Below, one piece after another: positions 40,768 to 49,810 of a DNA stretch of 64,000 nt; position 1 is the first letter of the stretch; the number at the start of each line of letters is the position of its first letter. Made by a program: the position numbers and the translations under genes. The notes below the pieces were generated by a model, which made no database searches, had not been told where the DNA came from, and worked only from the letters and a program-made list of their open reading frames with translations. Source of the DNA: Mycoplana dimorpha (GTDB lineage: Bacteria > Pseudomonadota > Alphaproteobacteria > Rhizobiales > Rhizobiaceae); NCBI RefSeq assembly GCF_003046475.1, contig NZ_PZZZ01000005.1, positions 248,001-312,000 on the forward strand. Reading direction: 5' to 3'.

Positions 40768-42597
40768 ATGACGCTCCGGGGAGCCAGCGCGCTAGCTATG
40801 TGCCAAGCCGCCGTCGCCAAGGCTCCGAGGATATTGACCGTCGCCGCTCTGGCTTTCTCGCTCGCCGTTCCGGCTTTGGTCCCGTCGGCAACCGATGCCG
40901 CTTCCGGCACGCGTTCGCTGAAACTCTACTTTGTCCATACCAACGAAAAGGCGGAGATCACCTTCAAGCGCAACGGTCGCTACGACCAGAAGGGTCTCGA
41001 GCAACTCAACCGTTTCCTGCGCGACTGGCGCCGCAACGAACCGACCAAGATGGACCCGCGACTCTTCGACCTCGTCTGGGAGGTCTACCAGAAGAGCGGA
41101 TCGCGCAGCTATATCCACGTCGTCTCCGCCTATCGCTCGCCGGCCACGAACTCGATGCTGCGCTCGCGCTCCAAGGGCGTGGCCAAGAAGAGCCAGCATA
41201 TGCTCGGCAAGGCGATGGACTTCTATATCCCCGACGTGAAGCTGAAGACGATCCGCGAGATCGGCATGAAGTTCGAGGTCGGCGGCGTCGGCTATTATCC
41301 CACCTCCGGCTCGCCCTTCATCCACATGGACGTCGGCGGCGTGCGCGCCTGGCCGCGCATGAGCCGTGATGAACTGGTCCGCCTGTTCCCGGACGGCAAG
41401 ACGATGCACCTGCCCGCCGACGGCAAGCCGCTGCCGGGCTATAATCAGGCGGTCGCCGACTACAAGCGCCGCGTCGGTGCCGATGCGGTACAGGTCGCCG
41501 GCGGCGGATCGCCGGACCAGGCGCGTTCCGGCAAGAAGCGCAACCTCCTGGCCGCGCTCTTCGGCGCTGGCGGGGACGAGGATGAAGAGCCCACTGCGAT
41601 CGCCAGCGCCGAGCCGCTCGAGGCGCCGGCACCGGCGGCGAGCGCCAACGCTTCGACCGGTACGGGCGAATTGCCGGGCGTCGCTGCGTCCGCCACGCCG
41701 CAGGCCCGCCCGGTCGTGACCGAAACGGAAATCGCCGAACTGAATGCACCGGTTCCGCTCGTCCGTCCGGCCTTCCGCAGCGAGGCGGCAACCACCGAAC
41801 TGGCGCTTGTCTCGCCGTCGACGAACAATGCCGCCGCCGCCCTCAATGCGGCGCTTCCGGCCTCGGGTGAAGCGCAGGCGCAGTTCGCCGATCTCGGCGC
41901 CTACCGCGTGCCCGTGCCGGAGCTTCTCGGCAAGCGCACCCTGCCGGGCGAGGCAGAGGAAGGCGTGCTGACCGCGTCCGCGGTCGGGCTCTCCGACCAG
42001 GACTTCGGCGTCATCCCTGTTCCCGGCGCGCGGCCCGGCGACGAAACCGCCCTTATTGCGGCTGCCGCAGTCGAGGTCGGCGTGCCGGACCAGAACGGTT
42101 CGGCCAATGTTGCCGTGGTCGCCGAAGCCGAGCATGAGGATGGCCTGACGGCGGAGGCGGCCACGCGCGTGGCGCTCGCCTCCCCGAGCGACCAGATGGA
42201 CGCAGGCACGCCGGTCGAGCTTGCCGCTCTCGTGCCGACCGCCTCGCGACGCGCGCCCGAAGCGCTCACCGCCTTCGACGTCCAGCCGAGCGAGCTTCCC
42301 ACCAAGGGGGGCCGGCCGAAGAAGCAGGACGCCGATGCCGCCGCGCGCGGCGCGATCCGGACCGAGCCGAAGCTGAACGAGAAGATCATCTCGCAATGGG
42401 CCCTGACGCAGGGCCGCGTGGCGACGCTGTCGAAACCGGTCAAGGCACCGCGCTTCGTCAGCCCGAAATTGCGCACGGCCCCGACCACCGTCTACATGGC
42501 AGGCTTCCAGCCGGCCAAGGTCGTGGTCGATCCCGCCCGGTTCAGCGGCAGCGCCGTCAACTTCATGGAAGTGCGCAAGTTCTCCGACACGAACTGA
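40768..42597 (+). CDS. DUF882/M15-type peptidoglycan endopeptidase-like exported protein
   Basis: This protein of about 609 residues has an N-terminal export signal (ILTVAALAFSLAVPALVP) followed by a DUF882 (peptidase M15_2, MepK-like) domain at about 50-210. The zinc-site residues are in SAYRSPATNSML, SQHMLGKAMDFY (His, Asp) and FIHMDVGGVRAW (His). E. coli MepK of this family cuts peptidoglycan cross-links. The remaining 400 residues are Ala/Pro/Glu-rich and low-complexity. The start is uncertain: ATG 40768 lacks a good ribosome site, TTG 40747 and ATG 40798 are also in frame. DUF882 was recognised by the His pattern. Confidence 0.82.
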   Translation: MTLRGASALAMCQAAVAKAPRILTVAALAFSLAVPALVPSATDAASGTRSLKLYFVHTNEKAEITFKRNGRYDQKGLEQLNRFLRDWRRNEPTKMDPRLFDLVWEVYQKSGSRSYIHVVSAYRSPATNSMLRSRSKGVAKKSQHMLGKAMDFYIPDVKLKTIREIGMKFEVGGVGYYPTSGSPFIHMDVGGVRAWPRMSRDELVRLFPDGKTMHLPADGKPLPGYNQAVADYKRRVGADAVQVAGGGSPDQARSGKKRNLLAALFGAGGDEDEEPTAIASAEPLEAPAPAASANASTGTGELPGVAASATPQARPVVTETEIAELNAPVPLVRPAFRSEAATTELALVSPSTNNAAAALNAALPASGEAQAQFADLGAYRVPVPELLGKRTLPGEAEEGVLTASAVGLSDQDFGVIPVPGARPGDETALIAAAAVEVGVPDQNGSANVAVVAEAEHEDGLTAEAATRVALASPSDQMDAGTPVELAALVPTASRRAPEALTAFDVQPSELPTKGGRPKKQDADAAARGAIRTEPKLNEKIISQWALTQGRVATLSKPVKAPRFVSPKLRTAPTTVYMAGFQPAKVVVDPARFSGSAVNFMEVRKFSDTN

Positions 42598-42706
42598 GGC
42601 CCGCCTCCCGGGGCTGGCGGTTGCGGGGCAAGAGCGCGTGAACCCATCTCCCGCGCTTTGCATTGCCGCTCTGACAGCCTCGCCATTTTTCGCGAGCACT
42701 GCTCTT

Positions 42707-42815
42707 CCGTCTCCCCGGACTTGATCCGGGGTCCAGCAGCGCCGCGTCTGCCGCGCGAAAGGCTTGTATTACGCTCAAGGACTGCCTGGATGCCGGATCA
42801 AGTCCGGCATGACGG
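42707..42815. repeat. Dispersed palindromic intergenic repeat, RIME-like, copy 3
   Basis: The element starts CCGTCTCCCCGGACTTGATC and ends GATCAAGTCCGGCATGACGG, with the core CAGCGCCGCGTCTGC. The core CAGCGCYGCGTCTGC is shared almost exactly with copy 2. Confidence 0.85.
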
Positions 42816-42916
42816 AGCCGTGTGAACCGCTCGAGCGATGAAGAGGGGCGAAAGGGCGCTGTCAGCACGGCGGATCTGGCGCCGTCGCTGCCGGCCGCAG
42901 AAAACCTTCCAGCCCC

Positions 42917-42956
42917 AAAAGAAAAACCCGCCAGGCTGGAACGGCCGAGGCGGGTT
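42917..42956 (-). terminator. Terminator after gapR
   Basis: On the minus strand AACCCGCC (42956-42949) pairs with GGCGGGTT (42932-42925) around a 16-base loop, followed by a run of T (TTTCTTTT). Confidence 0.75.
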
Positions 42957-42980
42957 CTTGTCGTCAGCCGGCGAGCGGCG

Positions 42981-43247
42981 TCATTCGGCGTCCGGCGGCA
43001 GCTCGATCATGCCCAGTGCCTGCAGGTAGGTGTCGAGGATGGCCTCCTGTTCCATGCGCTCGTCCTTGTCCTGCTTGCGGATCTGGATGACCTTGCGCAG
43101 GATCTTGGTGTCGAAGCCGACGCCCTTGGCTTCGCCGTAGACGTCCTTGATGTCGTCGGCGATCGTCTTTTTTTCTTCTTCCAGGCGCTCGATCCGCTCG
43201 ATGAAGGCACGAAGCTGGTCGCGGGCGACGCCGTTGGCATCGGACAT
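42981..43247 (-). CDS. gapR: GapR family DNA-binding protein (DUF2312)
   Basis: This 88-residue all-helical protein has a long N-terminal coiled coil ([20 protein letters not shown]) and the family signature [19 protein letters not shown] followed by [18 protein letters not shown]. In Caulobacter GapR is an essential nucleoid protein that clamps around overtwisted DNA ahead of replication forks and transcription and stimulates topoisomerases. Length and motif are standard. The gene has its own terminator. With cpdR and rcdA it is the third cell-cycle-linked gene in the window. Confidence 0.92.
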   Translation of the reverse strand: MSDANGVARDQLRAFIERIERLEEEKKTIADDIKDVYGEAKGVGFDTKILRKVIQIRKQDKDERMEQEAILDTYLQALGMIELPPDAE

Positions 43248-43369
43248 GGTCTTCTCCTCGTTGGGGGAATGAGAAATATGATGGCGGTGGTCTGCCGCGA
43301 AGTTCCGGCGAGATCAAGACCCGCGGTCTGGGAGAACGCGATTTTCGCCGCTTATACCAGTTTCCCCCA

Positions 43370-43675
43370 CTATTCCTTCGGGCGGTTCGTTTCGAAGGCG
43401 GCCTTCTGCTCGGGGCTCGCTTCCTTCTGGTGCAGGTCGCGCCAGGCGTCGTAGGGCATGCCGTAGATGATCTCGCGCGACTGCTCCTTGTCCATTGCGA
43501 CGCCCGCCTCGTTCGCTGCCTCGCGGTACCAGTTGGACAGGCAGTTGCGGCAGAACCCGGCGAGGTTCATCATGTCGATGTTCTGCACGTCGCTGCGCTC
43601 GCGCAGGTGCGCGACCAGCCGCCGGAAGGCCGCCGCCTCGAAAGCGGTGCGTTGTTCTTCGTTGATGTCCACCAT
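43370..43675 (-). CDS. DUF1244 family protein
   Basis: This 101-residue protein of unknown function has a conserved core FCRNCLSNWYREAANEAG, which places two cysteines close together, and ends IIYGMPYDAWRDLHQKEAS. DUF1244 is widespread in proteobacteria and its role is not established. The ATG at 43675 has AAGGAGG right upstream, so the in-frame extension of 16 residues is unlikely. It is 57 bases downstream of the second formylglutamate amidohydrolase gene and may be co-transcribed with it. Confidence 0.88.
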   Translation of the reverse strand: MVDINEEQRTAFEAAAFRRLVAHLRERSDVQNIDMMNLAGFCRNCLSNWYREAANEAGVAMDKEQSREIIYGMPYDAWRDLHQKEASPEQKAAFETNRPKE

Positions 43676-43732
43676 AACCTCCTTTCGGTTGCCTGCGAGC
43701 GCACCGGCCACCGGTACAATCATCTGTCCCGC

Positions 43733-44533
43733 CTAGTACGCGCCGGTGCGGGAGGGGAATGTCTGATAGGTGTGCAGGTCCGCGTCGGCATTCAAGTCGG
43801 CGAGGATCGGCGCAAGGCGGGCGGCCCAGCGCGCCTCGCCCTCGTCGTCGCCGATTTCGTCCTGCCGGATCTCGATCAGCGCATGGGGGATGGCCGCCAT
43901 CATGCAATGCCGGAACATGGTGTCGCCGCGCAGCGCCCCGTCGTAAGGTTCGTTGCTGGCGGTGACGATGCCGGGGATCGCGCCGAAGGCAGCCAGCAGT
44001 GGCCTGACTGCGCGGTCGTCGCCGTCCCACAGCACGGTGACGTGCCACGGGCGCGGCACGCCCTTCCAGACCGGCGTGAACGAATGCAGCGAGATGACCA
44101 GCGGCGCCCGACCCGACGCCGCAGCCACCCTTCCGATCGTCTCGGAAACGGCGGCATGGTAGGGCCGGTGAAAGCTCTGTAGCCGGTGCTGCCATTCCTC
44201 GGCCGAGATCGGGTGGTTGCCGGGGATGATCGCGCCGTCGGAGATCCGCATGATCAGCGTCGGATCGTCCTCGCCGCGGTTGGGGTCGATCAGCAGGCGC
44301 GAGAAGCGGCTCAGCACCGCCGGCACGCCGAGGCGGGCGGCGAGCCGCCGCGTCAGCCCCTCGATGCCGATGTCATAGGCGATGTGCCGGGAAAAGGCGC
44401 TTTCCGGCAGGCCGAGCCGGCCGTAGCGCGCCGGCAGGTGATTCGTGGCGTGATCGGCAAGCAGCACGAGGCCGCAAGCGGCATCGCCGTCGATGATCTC
44501 GAAGGGGCTGTCGTTGACGCTATCGCTCGGCAT
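43733..44533 (-). CDS. N-formylglutamate amidohydrolase family protein (copy 2)
   Basis: This 266-residue FGase-family protein is clearly divergent from the copy at 5776. Visible family elements are VLLADHATNHLP (zinc-site His region), SRLLIDPNRGEDDP, the VISLHSFTPVW block and the C-terminal ALIEIRQDEI. It belongs to the subgroup often annotated only as N-formylglutamate amidohydrolase without hut context. The substrate is unproven. ATG 44533 with GGGAGA upstream was preferred to the longer in-frame start. Confidence 0.85.
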   Translation of the reverse strand: MPSDSVNDSPFEIIDGDAACGLVLLADHATNHLPARYGRLGLPESAFSRHIAYDIGIEGLTRRLAARLGVPAVLSRFSRLLIDPNRGEDDPTLIMRISDGAIIPGNHPISAEEWQHRLQSFHRPYHAAVSETIGRVAAASGRAPLVISLHSFTPVWKGVPRPWHVTVLWDGDDRAVRPLLAAFGAIPGIVTASNEPYDGALRGDTMFRHCMMAAIPHALIEIRQDEIGDDEGEARWAARLAPILADLNADADLHTYQTFPSRTGAY

Positions 44534-44724
44534 GCAATCTCCCGGGCTGGTGATCGAGGGCTTGATGGCATGCCGGACCGGCGATCGCAAGACCGCCGGA
44601 TCGGTCGCAAACCGTCGATTGGGGCGCTCGATTGCGGCTGTAATCGATTAGTGTCGCGTTGACATTCGCAGCCTGCCGTCGCAAGAAAGCGTCTGCCCAC
44701 ATCAACGGAGTTCCACTGGAAGCC

Positions 44725-45201
44725 GTGTCAGTTCGTTCTCACCTCCGCTCTGTCCGTCCGTCGTCCGGCCTTTCGTTCACTGGCCTTCTTGCCGCCGCCG
44801 CCTTCCTGTTCCTTGCTGCGCCCGAAGCCGCCCATGCGGATTTCCGCGTCTGCAACGGCACCCAGAATCTCGTCGGCGTCGCCATCGGCTACCGCGCCAC
44901 CGAGGGTTGGGTCACCGAAGGCTGGTGGCAGGTTCCGGCGACGACCTGTGCCACGCTGATCGAGGGCGAACTGCAGTCGCGCTACTACTACCTCTATGCC
45001 GAGGATGCCGCGCGCGGCGGGCGCTGGACCGGCGACGTCGAGATGTGCGTGGCCGAGAACGAGTTCAAGATCACCGGCGTCAAGGACTGCTTCGCCCGCG
45101 GTTTCCAGCGGATGGGGTTCAAGGAGTACGACACCGGCCGCCAGGGCAGCTGGATGGTCCAGCTCTCCGACACACCAGGGACGCAAGAAAGCCAGAATTG
45201 A
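44725..45201 (+). CDS. DUF1036 exported protein
   Basis: This exported protein of about 158 residues has a signal peptide (GLLAAAAFLFLAAPEAAHA) and a DUF1036 domain beginning DFRVCNGTQNLVGVAIGYR. Four or more cysteines are conserved (in VCNGT, ATTCATL, EMCVAE, KDCFARGF) and probably form disulfides. Function is unknown, but the family is usually encoded immediately before pyk in rhizobia, as here: its TGA overlaps the ATG of pyk by one base (TGATG), implying translational coupling. The start is uncertain; GTG 44725 is used, and a TTG at 44659 is in frame. Confidence 0.82.
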   Translation: MSVRSHLRSVRPSSGLSFTGLLAAAAFLFLAAPEAAHADFRVCNGTQNLVGVAIGYRATEGWVTEGWWQVPATTCATLIEGELQSRYYYLYAEDAARGGRWTGDVEMCVAENEFKITGVKDCFARGFQRMGFKEYDTGRQGSWMVQLSDTPGTQESQN

Positions 45202-46640
45202 TGAGACGAAACAGAAGAGTAAAGATCCTCGCCACGCTCGGACCGGCTTCCGCCGAGGAAGGAACGATCCAGAAGCTGCATGAGGCCGGGGCCGATCTCT
45301 TCCGCATCAACATGAGCCACGCCAGCCATGACCTGATGCGCACGCTCATCAGCCGCATCCGTTCCGTGGAAGCGCGCTGCGGCCGGCCGATCGGCATCCT
45401 TGCCGACCTGCAGGGCCCGAAGCTGCGCGTCGGCAAGTTCAAGGACGGCAAGGCCGATCTCGTCGCCGGTCAGACCTTTACGCTCGACAACCGCGACGAG
45501 CCGGGCGATGCCACGCGGGTCTTCCTGCCGCATCCGGAAATCCTGGCGGCGGTCAAGCCCGGTCATCGCCTGCTGATCGACGACGGCAAGCTGCACCTGC
45601 GCGCCGAGCAGGCCGACGGCAAGAAGATCGTCTGCACGGTGATCGCCGGCACGAAGATTTCCGACCGCAAGGGCGTCAGCCTGCCCGACACGCTGTTGCC
45701 GGTCGGCGCGCTGACGGAGAAGGACCGCGCCGATCTCGATGCGGTGCTGTCGACCGGCAGCGTCGACTGGGTGGCACTGTCGTTCATCCAGCGTCCGGAG
45801 GATCTCGCCGAGGTGCGCAAGGTGGCACGCGGCCGCGTCGGCCTGATGTCGAAGATCGAAAAGCCGCAGGCGATCGAGCGCATCGACGAGATCATCGAGC
45901 TGTCCGACGCGCTGATGGTGGCCCGCGGCGACCTCGGTGTCGAGATGCCGCTCGAGGCCGTTCCCGGTCTGCAGAAGCACCTGACGCGCGCCTGCCGGCG
46001 TGCCGGCAAGCCGGTCGTCGTGGCGACGCAGATGCTCGAATCGATGATCTCCTCGCCGGTGCCGACCCGCGCCGAGGTCTCCGACGTCGCCACCGCCGTG
46101 TTCGAGGGCGCCGACGCGGTCATGCTGTCGGCCGAGTCCGCATCCGGCGAATACCCGGTCGAGGCGGTCTCCACCATGGCTGCGATCGCCAGCAAGGTCG
46201 AGCGTGACGCGAACTATCCGGGCATCATCAATGCCCAGCGGACCCCGCCCGAGGCCACCGGCGCCGATGCGATCTCGCTTGCCGCCCGCCAGATCGCCGA
46301 GACGCTGAACCTTTCGGCGATCGTCTGCTACACCTCGTCGGGCACCACCGGGCTGCGCGCGGCCCGCGAGCGGCCGCAGGTCCCGGTCCTCGCCCTGTCG
46401 CCGATCATCGAGACGGCGCGGCGCCTTTCGGTCGTCTGGGGGCTGCATTGCGTCGTCACCGGCGATGCCGAGAGCCTGGACGACATGGTCAACCGGGCCT
46501 GCCGCATCACCGTCAGCGAAGGCTTCGGCAAGCCGGGCGACCGCATCATCATCTCCGCCGGCGTGCCGCTCGGAACGCCCGGCGCCACCAACATGCTGCG
46601 CATCGCCTATATCGGCGCCGATGGCGTGAGCGGCGTCTGA
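45201..46640 (+). CDS. pyk: Pyruvate kinase
   Basis: This 479-residue glycolytic enzyme converts phosphoenolpyruvate and ADP to pyruvate and ATP. Segments ILATLGPAS, RINMSHAS (substrate site), ADLQGPKLRVG, the catalytic lysine in LMSKIEKPQA and MVARGDLGVE, then the VATQMLESMI block, give all parts of the TIM barrel. The B domain lies at about 70-170 and the C-terminal regulatory domain at about 345-479. The gene is translationally coupled to DUF1036. Length is normal. Confidence 0.96.
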   Translation: MRRNRRVKILATLGPASAEEGTIQKLHEAGADLFRINMSHASHDLMRTLISRIRSVEARCGRPIGILADLQGPKLRVGKFKDGKADLVAGQTFTLDNRDEPGDATRVFLPHPEILAAVKPGHRLLIDDGKLHLRAEQADGKKIVCTVIAGTKISDRKGVSLPDTLLPVGALTEKDRADLDAVLSTGSVDWVALSFIQRPEDLAEVRKVARGRVGLMSKIEKPQAIERIDEIIELSDALMVARGDLGVEMPLEAVPGLQKHLTRACRRAGKPVVVATQMLESMISSPVPTRAEVSDVATAVFEGADAVMLSAESASGEYPVEAVSTMAAIASKVERDANYPGIINAQRTPPEATGADAISLAARQIAETLNLSAIVCYTSSGTTGLRAARERPQVPVLALSPIIETARRLSVVWGLHCVVTGDAESLDDMVNRACRITVSEGFGKPGDRIIISAGVPLGTPGATNMLRIAYIGADGVSGV

Positions 46641-46940
46641 GCCGTCGCGAAGCGGCCCGCACGCCTGTCGCACGCCCCCCTGGCCGGTCTTTCCTGCCGC
46701 TCTTCCCTGCCATGGGGAAGGGCAGCGATGCCGTGGCGTCGCTGCGGCGCCTCCTGCTCAACAACCCAGGTTTGTCATCTGCAGAATTGAACCAAGCTTG
46801 CGCGAATGGAGGGGCCAACTGGTCGCTACGCGGTAAAAAGTGATCGCCCCGGATGCGTTGAATGCTGTGTCGACGGGTAGGGGAGGAGTATGATGTCCCT
46901 ACCGTTGCATTGGGCGGTAGTTCCAACCAAGGAGAACGTC
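46641..46940. other. 300-base gap between pyk and a small secreted protein gene
   Basis: I see no gene. It ends with two in-frame starts, each with its own ribosome site: GGAGGAG before ATG 46890 and AAGGAGA before ATG 46941. Between them CTACCG and CGGTAG can pair. Confidence 0.5.
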
Positions 46941-47153
46941 ATGCTCAGGATTGTTTTGGCAGCGTGTGTGATGCTGAGCGCCGGTCAGACCCTGGCCGCG
47001 AGCCAGTACTATATCCAGCATGCGGCCGGTGGAAAGTGCACCGTGTCGCAGCACAAGCCGAACGGCAAAAGCGAGATGCAGGTAGGCAAGGCCTTCAAGA
47101 CGATGACCGAAGCCGAGCGTGCAATGAAATCGGCACACGAGTGCGGCTATTGA
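46941..47153 (+). CDS. Small exported protein of unknown function
   Basis: This 70-residue protein has a signal peptide (MLRIVLAACVMLSAGQTLA) and a mature part of about 50 residues, ASQYYIQHAAGGKCTVSQHK onward, with two cysteines that could form one disulfide. AAGGAGA lies six bases before ATG 46941. A longer form of 87 residues from ATG 46890, also with a good ribosome site, would bury the signal. I do not recognise the family. It has its own terminator and appears monocistronic. Confidence 0.75.
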   Translation: MLRIVLAACVMLSAGQTLAASQYYIQHAAGGKCTVSQHKPNGKSEMQVGKAFKTMTEAERAMKSAHECGY

Positions 47154-47173
47154 GAAAACCTGGAATAGAAGGC

Positions 47174-47199
47174 GGAGCGGTGTTCTGCACCGCTCCTTT
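47174..47199 (+). terminator. Terminator after the small exported protein gene
   Basis: GGAGCGGTG (47174-47182), loop TTCTG and CACCGCTCC (47188-47196), then TTTG. Confidence 0.8.
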
Positions 47200-47207
47200 G
47201 TTTGCCG

Positions 47208-47648
47208 CTAGCCTTTCAGCTTCGCGTTGCAAAGACTGTAGAAACCGCCGCCCTTCTGGATCCATTTCAGCCCATTGAGCGTGTTGGCGTCCTTGTTCTG
47301 ATGATAGGCGTCGACACAGGTGTGCATCCGCCCCTTGCCGGCAGGCTCGCTGGCATACTTGGGCGCGATTTTCGACGGAAACTGGACGCCGGCAGGCGCC
47401 TTCATCGTCGGCTTCTCGGGCTCTGCGGTTTCATTCGCATTCAGCGTCACATCAGGTTCGGCGGTGGCGTCCGGCCCGCACTCCGCTTTCCTGAAGTCGT
47501 TCCATTTCATGGTGTTGCCGCTGCCCTGGGCGGCCTTGTATTTCGCGCTGCACTCTTTCATCGTCAGTGCAGCGGCCGGTGTCGTCATGGAAGCGCTTCC
47601 AATGACAAGAACGGCAAACGAGGCGAGGAATGCAACACGAGACATCAT
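47208..47648 (-). CDS. PsiF-like exported protein
   Basis: This 146-residue exported protein has a signal peptide (VAFLASFAVLVIGSASMTTPAAA) followed by MKECSAKYKAAQGSGNTMKWNDFRKAECG. The CxxKYKAAK-type repeat with F-x-K-x-x-C recalls the PsiF phosphate-starvation repeat. A second cysteine pair (MHTCVDAYHQNK and YSLCNAKLKG) lies near the C-terminus. ATG 47648 has GGAGG seven bases upstream. Role unknown; family call moderate. Confidence 0.65.
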   Translation of the reverse strand: MMSRVAFLASFAVLVIGSASMTTPAAALTMKECSAKYKAAQGSGNTMKWNDFRKAECGPDATAEPDVTLNANETAEPEKPTMKAPAGVQFPSKIAPKYASEPAGKGRMHTCVDAYHQNKDANTLNGLKWIQKGGGFYSLCNAKLKG

Positions 47649-47784
47649 GGCAGATCCTCCGATGGTGCATGTCCTTATTCCACCACCGAACTGAGCCAAT
47701 TTGATGACTTGAGCGCGTGCGTATTGCGCCCCCGGCGGCTTAAGGCAGGTCGCAAGAATTGCCGATAGGAGAGATCAGCCTCAA

Positions 47785-48384
47785 TCAGGTCCGGCTGCCC
47801 GCCAGCTTTTCGGCGATGTCGCCGAGCGCCTTCTGGGCCCGCCGTTCGGAGGGGTAGATATCGAGGAAGCGCTGCCAGGCCTCAAGCGCCAGCTGGTCGC
47901 GGCCGTAGCTGGTCAGGATCATTGCCATGCCGGCGATAGCGCCGAAATGGCGTGGCTCGATCTCAAGCACCCGGTTGATGTCGGCCATCGACTTGCGGTA
48001 GTTGCCTTCCTTGTAGTTCAGCGTGGCGCGCTGGTTCCAGCCTTCGACATAGCCGGGGGCCAGCTGGATGACCTCGTCGAGATAGTCGAAAGCGGCGGCG
48101 TCCTTGTTTTCCGCCATGGCCTTGTCGGCCTGCTGCATCAGGAAGTCGACGGTCGCGCTGCCCGATTGGCGCCACTCGGCGCGGATGTTGTCGGAAATCG
48201 CCTTCGCCTTCGCCGGGTCGCCCTCGTGCTTCAGCTCGGCAAACAGGGTGTCCAGCCGCACGGCGGGAGGGGCGGACGGGTCGGGGGCGGTCACCGCCGG
48301 CCGCGGCTCCGGCGACTGCGCGTTTGCGGCACCGGGCAGGGGGGAAAGCAGCAGCAGGCTCAGGCAAAAAGCGAAAGGGCGCAT
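47785..48384 (-). CDS. Tetratricopeptide-repeat exported protein
   Basis: This 199-residue protein has a signal peptide (FAFCLSLLLLSPLPGAANA) followed by a Pro-rich stretch and TPR helices from about residue 70. The repeats AFDYLDEVIQLAPGYVEGWNQRATLNYKEGNY and the next unit SMADINRVLEIEPRHFGAIAG are classic TPRs (pieces given separately). It probably acts in the periplasm as a protein-protein scaffold. It is downstream of rpmJ by 63 bases on the same strand, and this order with pyk and rpmJ is common in rhizobia. Confidence 0.82.
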   Translation of the reverse strand: MRPFAFCLSLLLLSPLPGAANAQSPEPRPAVTAPDPSAPPAVRLDTLFAELKHEGDPAKAKAISDNIRAEWRQSGSATVDFLMQQADKAMAENKDAAAFDYLDEVIQLAPGYVEGWNQRATLNYKEGNYRKSMADINRVLEIEPRHFGAIAGMAMILTSYGRDQLALEAWQRFLDIYPSERRAQKALGDIAEKLAGSRT

Positions 48385-48447
48385 TCGATTATGCTAAACC
48401 GCATGCGCCCGAAAGCAAACCGATATCTCGACAGCGAGCGCCGTCGC

Positions 48448-48573
48448 TCAGCCCTGGCGGGCCTTGAAGCGCGGGTTCGACTTGTTGATGATGTAGACGC
48501 GGCCCTTGCGGCGAACCAGGCGGTTTTCGCGATGGCGGGTCTTGAGCGACTTGAGCGAATTCTTGATCTTCAT
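48448..48573 (-). CDS. rpmJ: 50S ribosomal protein L36, zinc-free type
   Basis: This 41-residue protein runs [18 protein letters not shown] then [23 protein letters not shown]. It is the L36 paralogue without the zinc-binding cysteines (C-minus form, like E. coli YkgO), which is the normal form in many alphaproteobacteria. It is too short for routine gene calling, but the whole sequence matches the family. It belongs to the large ribosomal subunit. Confidence 0.95.
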   Translation of the reverse strand: MKIKNSLKSLKTRHRENRLVRRKGRVYIINKSNPRFKARQG

Positions 48574-48625
48574 GTTTCTGATCCGCGATGCTGGGGAGGA
48601 AACGAATCCGCCCGAAATCTTGTCA

Positions 48626-48652
48626 ATTAAAAACGCGCCGTTTGGGGCGCGC
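48626..48652 (-). terminator. Terminator of the purE-purK operon
   Basis: On the minus strand GCGCGCC (48652-48646) pairs with GGCGCGT (48639-48633), followed by TTTTAATT. Confidence 0.75.
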
Positions 48653-48754
48653 TCTCAGGTTGGCGTTCGTGTAACGGTTCGTCCGGGGCCTGTCAACCGT
48701 TCGGCTGTGTTTTGGAGGCCGGCGAACCGTGATTTTCCACCGTGCCGCCGGCTC

Positions 48755-49810
48755 TCAACGCAGCTTCGTCACGTGTCCCATCTTGCGGCAGGGACGCGAT
48801 TCCGTCTTGCCGTAGAGGTGCACCAGGGCGTCCGGGGTCTTCAGCCAGGCGGGGACGGTCTCGATGTCGTCACCGATGAGGTTGTACATCACGCAGTCCG
48901 AGTGGCGCCGCCCGTCGCCGAGCGAAAGGCCCGCGACGGCGCGCATATGCTGCTCGAACTGCGAGATCACGCAGGCCGCCTCCGTCCAGTGGCCGGAATT
49001 GTGCACCCGCGGCGCCATTTCGTTGGCCACCAGCTGGCCGTCGCCGAGCACGAAGAACTCGACGCCGATCACGCCGACATAGTCGAGCCGGTCGAGGATC
49101 GCCCGCGCCGCGCGTCGGGCCTGGTCGGCCGTCGCCTCGCTGATCGCCGCCGGAACGGTCGAGGTGTGCAGGATGCCGTCGCGGTGGACGTTTTCGGCCG
49201 GGTCGTAGCAGACGATCGTGCCGTCCTGGGCGCGGGCGGCGATGATGGAGATCTCCCGCTCGAAGGCAATCAGGCCCTCGAGAATCAGCGGCACCGAGCC
49301 GAGTGCCGCAAACACGCCCCGGCGGCTTTCCGCCGGCGAGCGGAACATGCGCTGGCCCTTGCCGTCGTAGCCCATCCGCCGCGTCTTCAGCACGCCGATG
49401 CCGCCGAAGCCGTCGAGGGCAGCCTCGAGCTCGGCCTGGCTGTCGACCGCCTCGAAGGGGGCGGTGGCGACGCCGCAGTCGTTGATGAAGCGCTTCTCCA
49501 CCAGCCGGTCCTGCGAGACCTCCAGCGCCCGCGGTGGCGGAAACACCCGCACCGAATGCGCCAGCCGCTCGGCGGCGCCCACCGGCACGTTCTCGAACTC
49601 GTAGGTGACGACGTCGCATTGGCCGGCGAGCGCTTCGAGCGCGGCGGGATCGTCATAGGCGGCGACGATCTGGGCGTTGGCGACCTGGGCCGCGGGGCAG
49701 TCGGCCTGGGGTTCCAGAACGACGGTGCGAATTCCGAGGCGCGCGGCCGCCATGGCCAGCATGCGGCCGAGCTGGCCGCCACCGATGATACCGACGGTGC
49801 GCACGCTCAT
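48755..49810 (-). CDS. purK: N5-carboxyaminoimidazole ribonucleotide synthase
   Basis: This 351-residue ATP-grasp enzyme makes N5-CAIR from AIR, bicarbonate and ATP in purine synthesis. N-terminal [17 protein letters not shown], the ATP-grasp block [30 protein letters not shown] and [11 protein letters not shown] are diagnostic. ATG 49810 overlaps the purE stop codon (ATGA), which fixes the start and shows translational coupling. Its product is the substrate of PurE. Confidence 0.96.
   Translation of the reverse strand: MSVRTVGIIGGGQLGRMLAMAAARLGIRTVVLEPQADCPAAQVANAQIVAAYDDPAALEALAGQCDVVTYEFENVPVGAAERLAHSVRVFPPPRALEVSQDRLVEKRFINDCGVATAPFEAVDSQAELEAALDGFGGIGVLKTRRMGYDGKGQRMFRSPAESRRGVFAALGSVPLILEGLIAFEREISIIAARAQDGTIVCYDPAENVHRDGILHTSTVPAAISEATADQARRAARAILDRLDYVGVIGVEFFVLGDGQLVANEMAPRVHNSGHWTEAACVISQFEQHMRAVAGLSLGDGRRHSDCVMYNLIGDDIETVPAWLKTPDALVHLYGKTESRPCRKMGHVTKLR

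Larger units (their letters stand above)
42598..42980. other. 383-base gap with repeat copy 3 and the gapR terminator
   Basis: Besides the RIME-like element (42707-42815) and the minus-strand terminator (42917-42956) I see no gene. No obvious intrinsic terminator follows the DUF882 gene. Confidence 0.6.
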
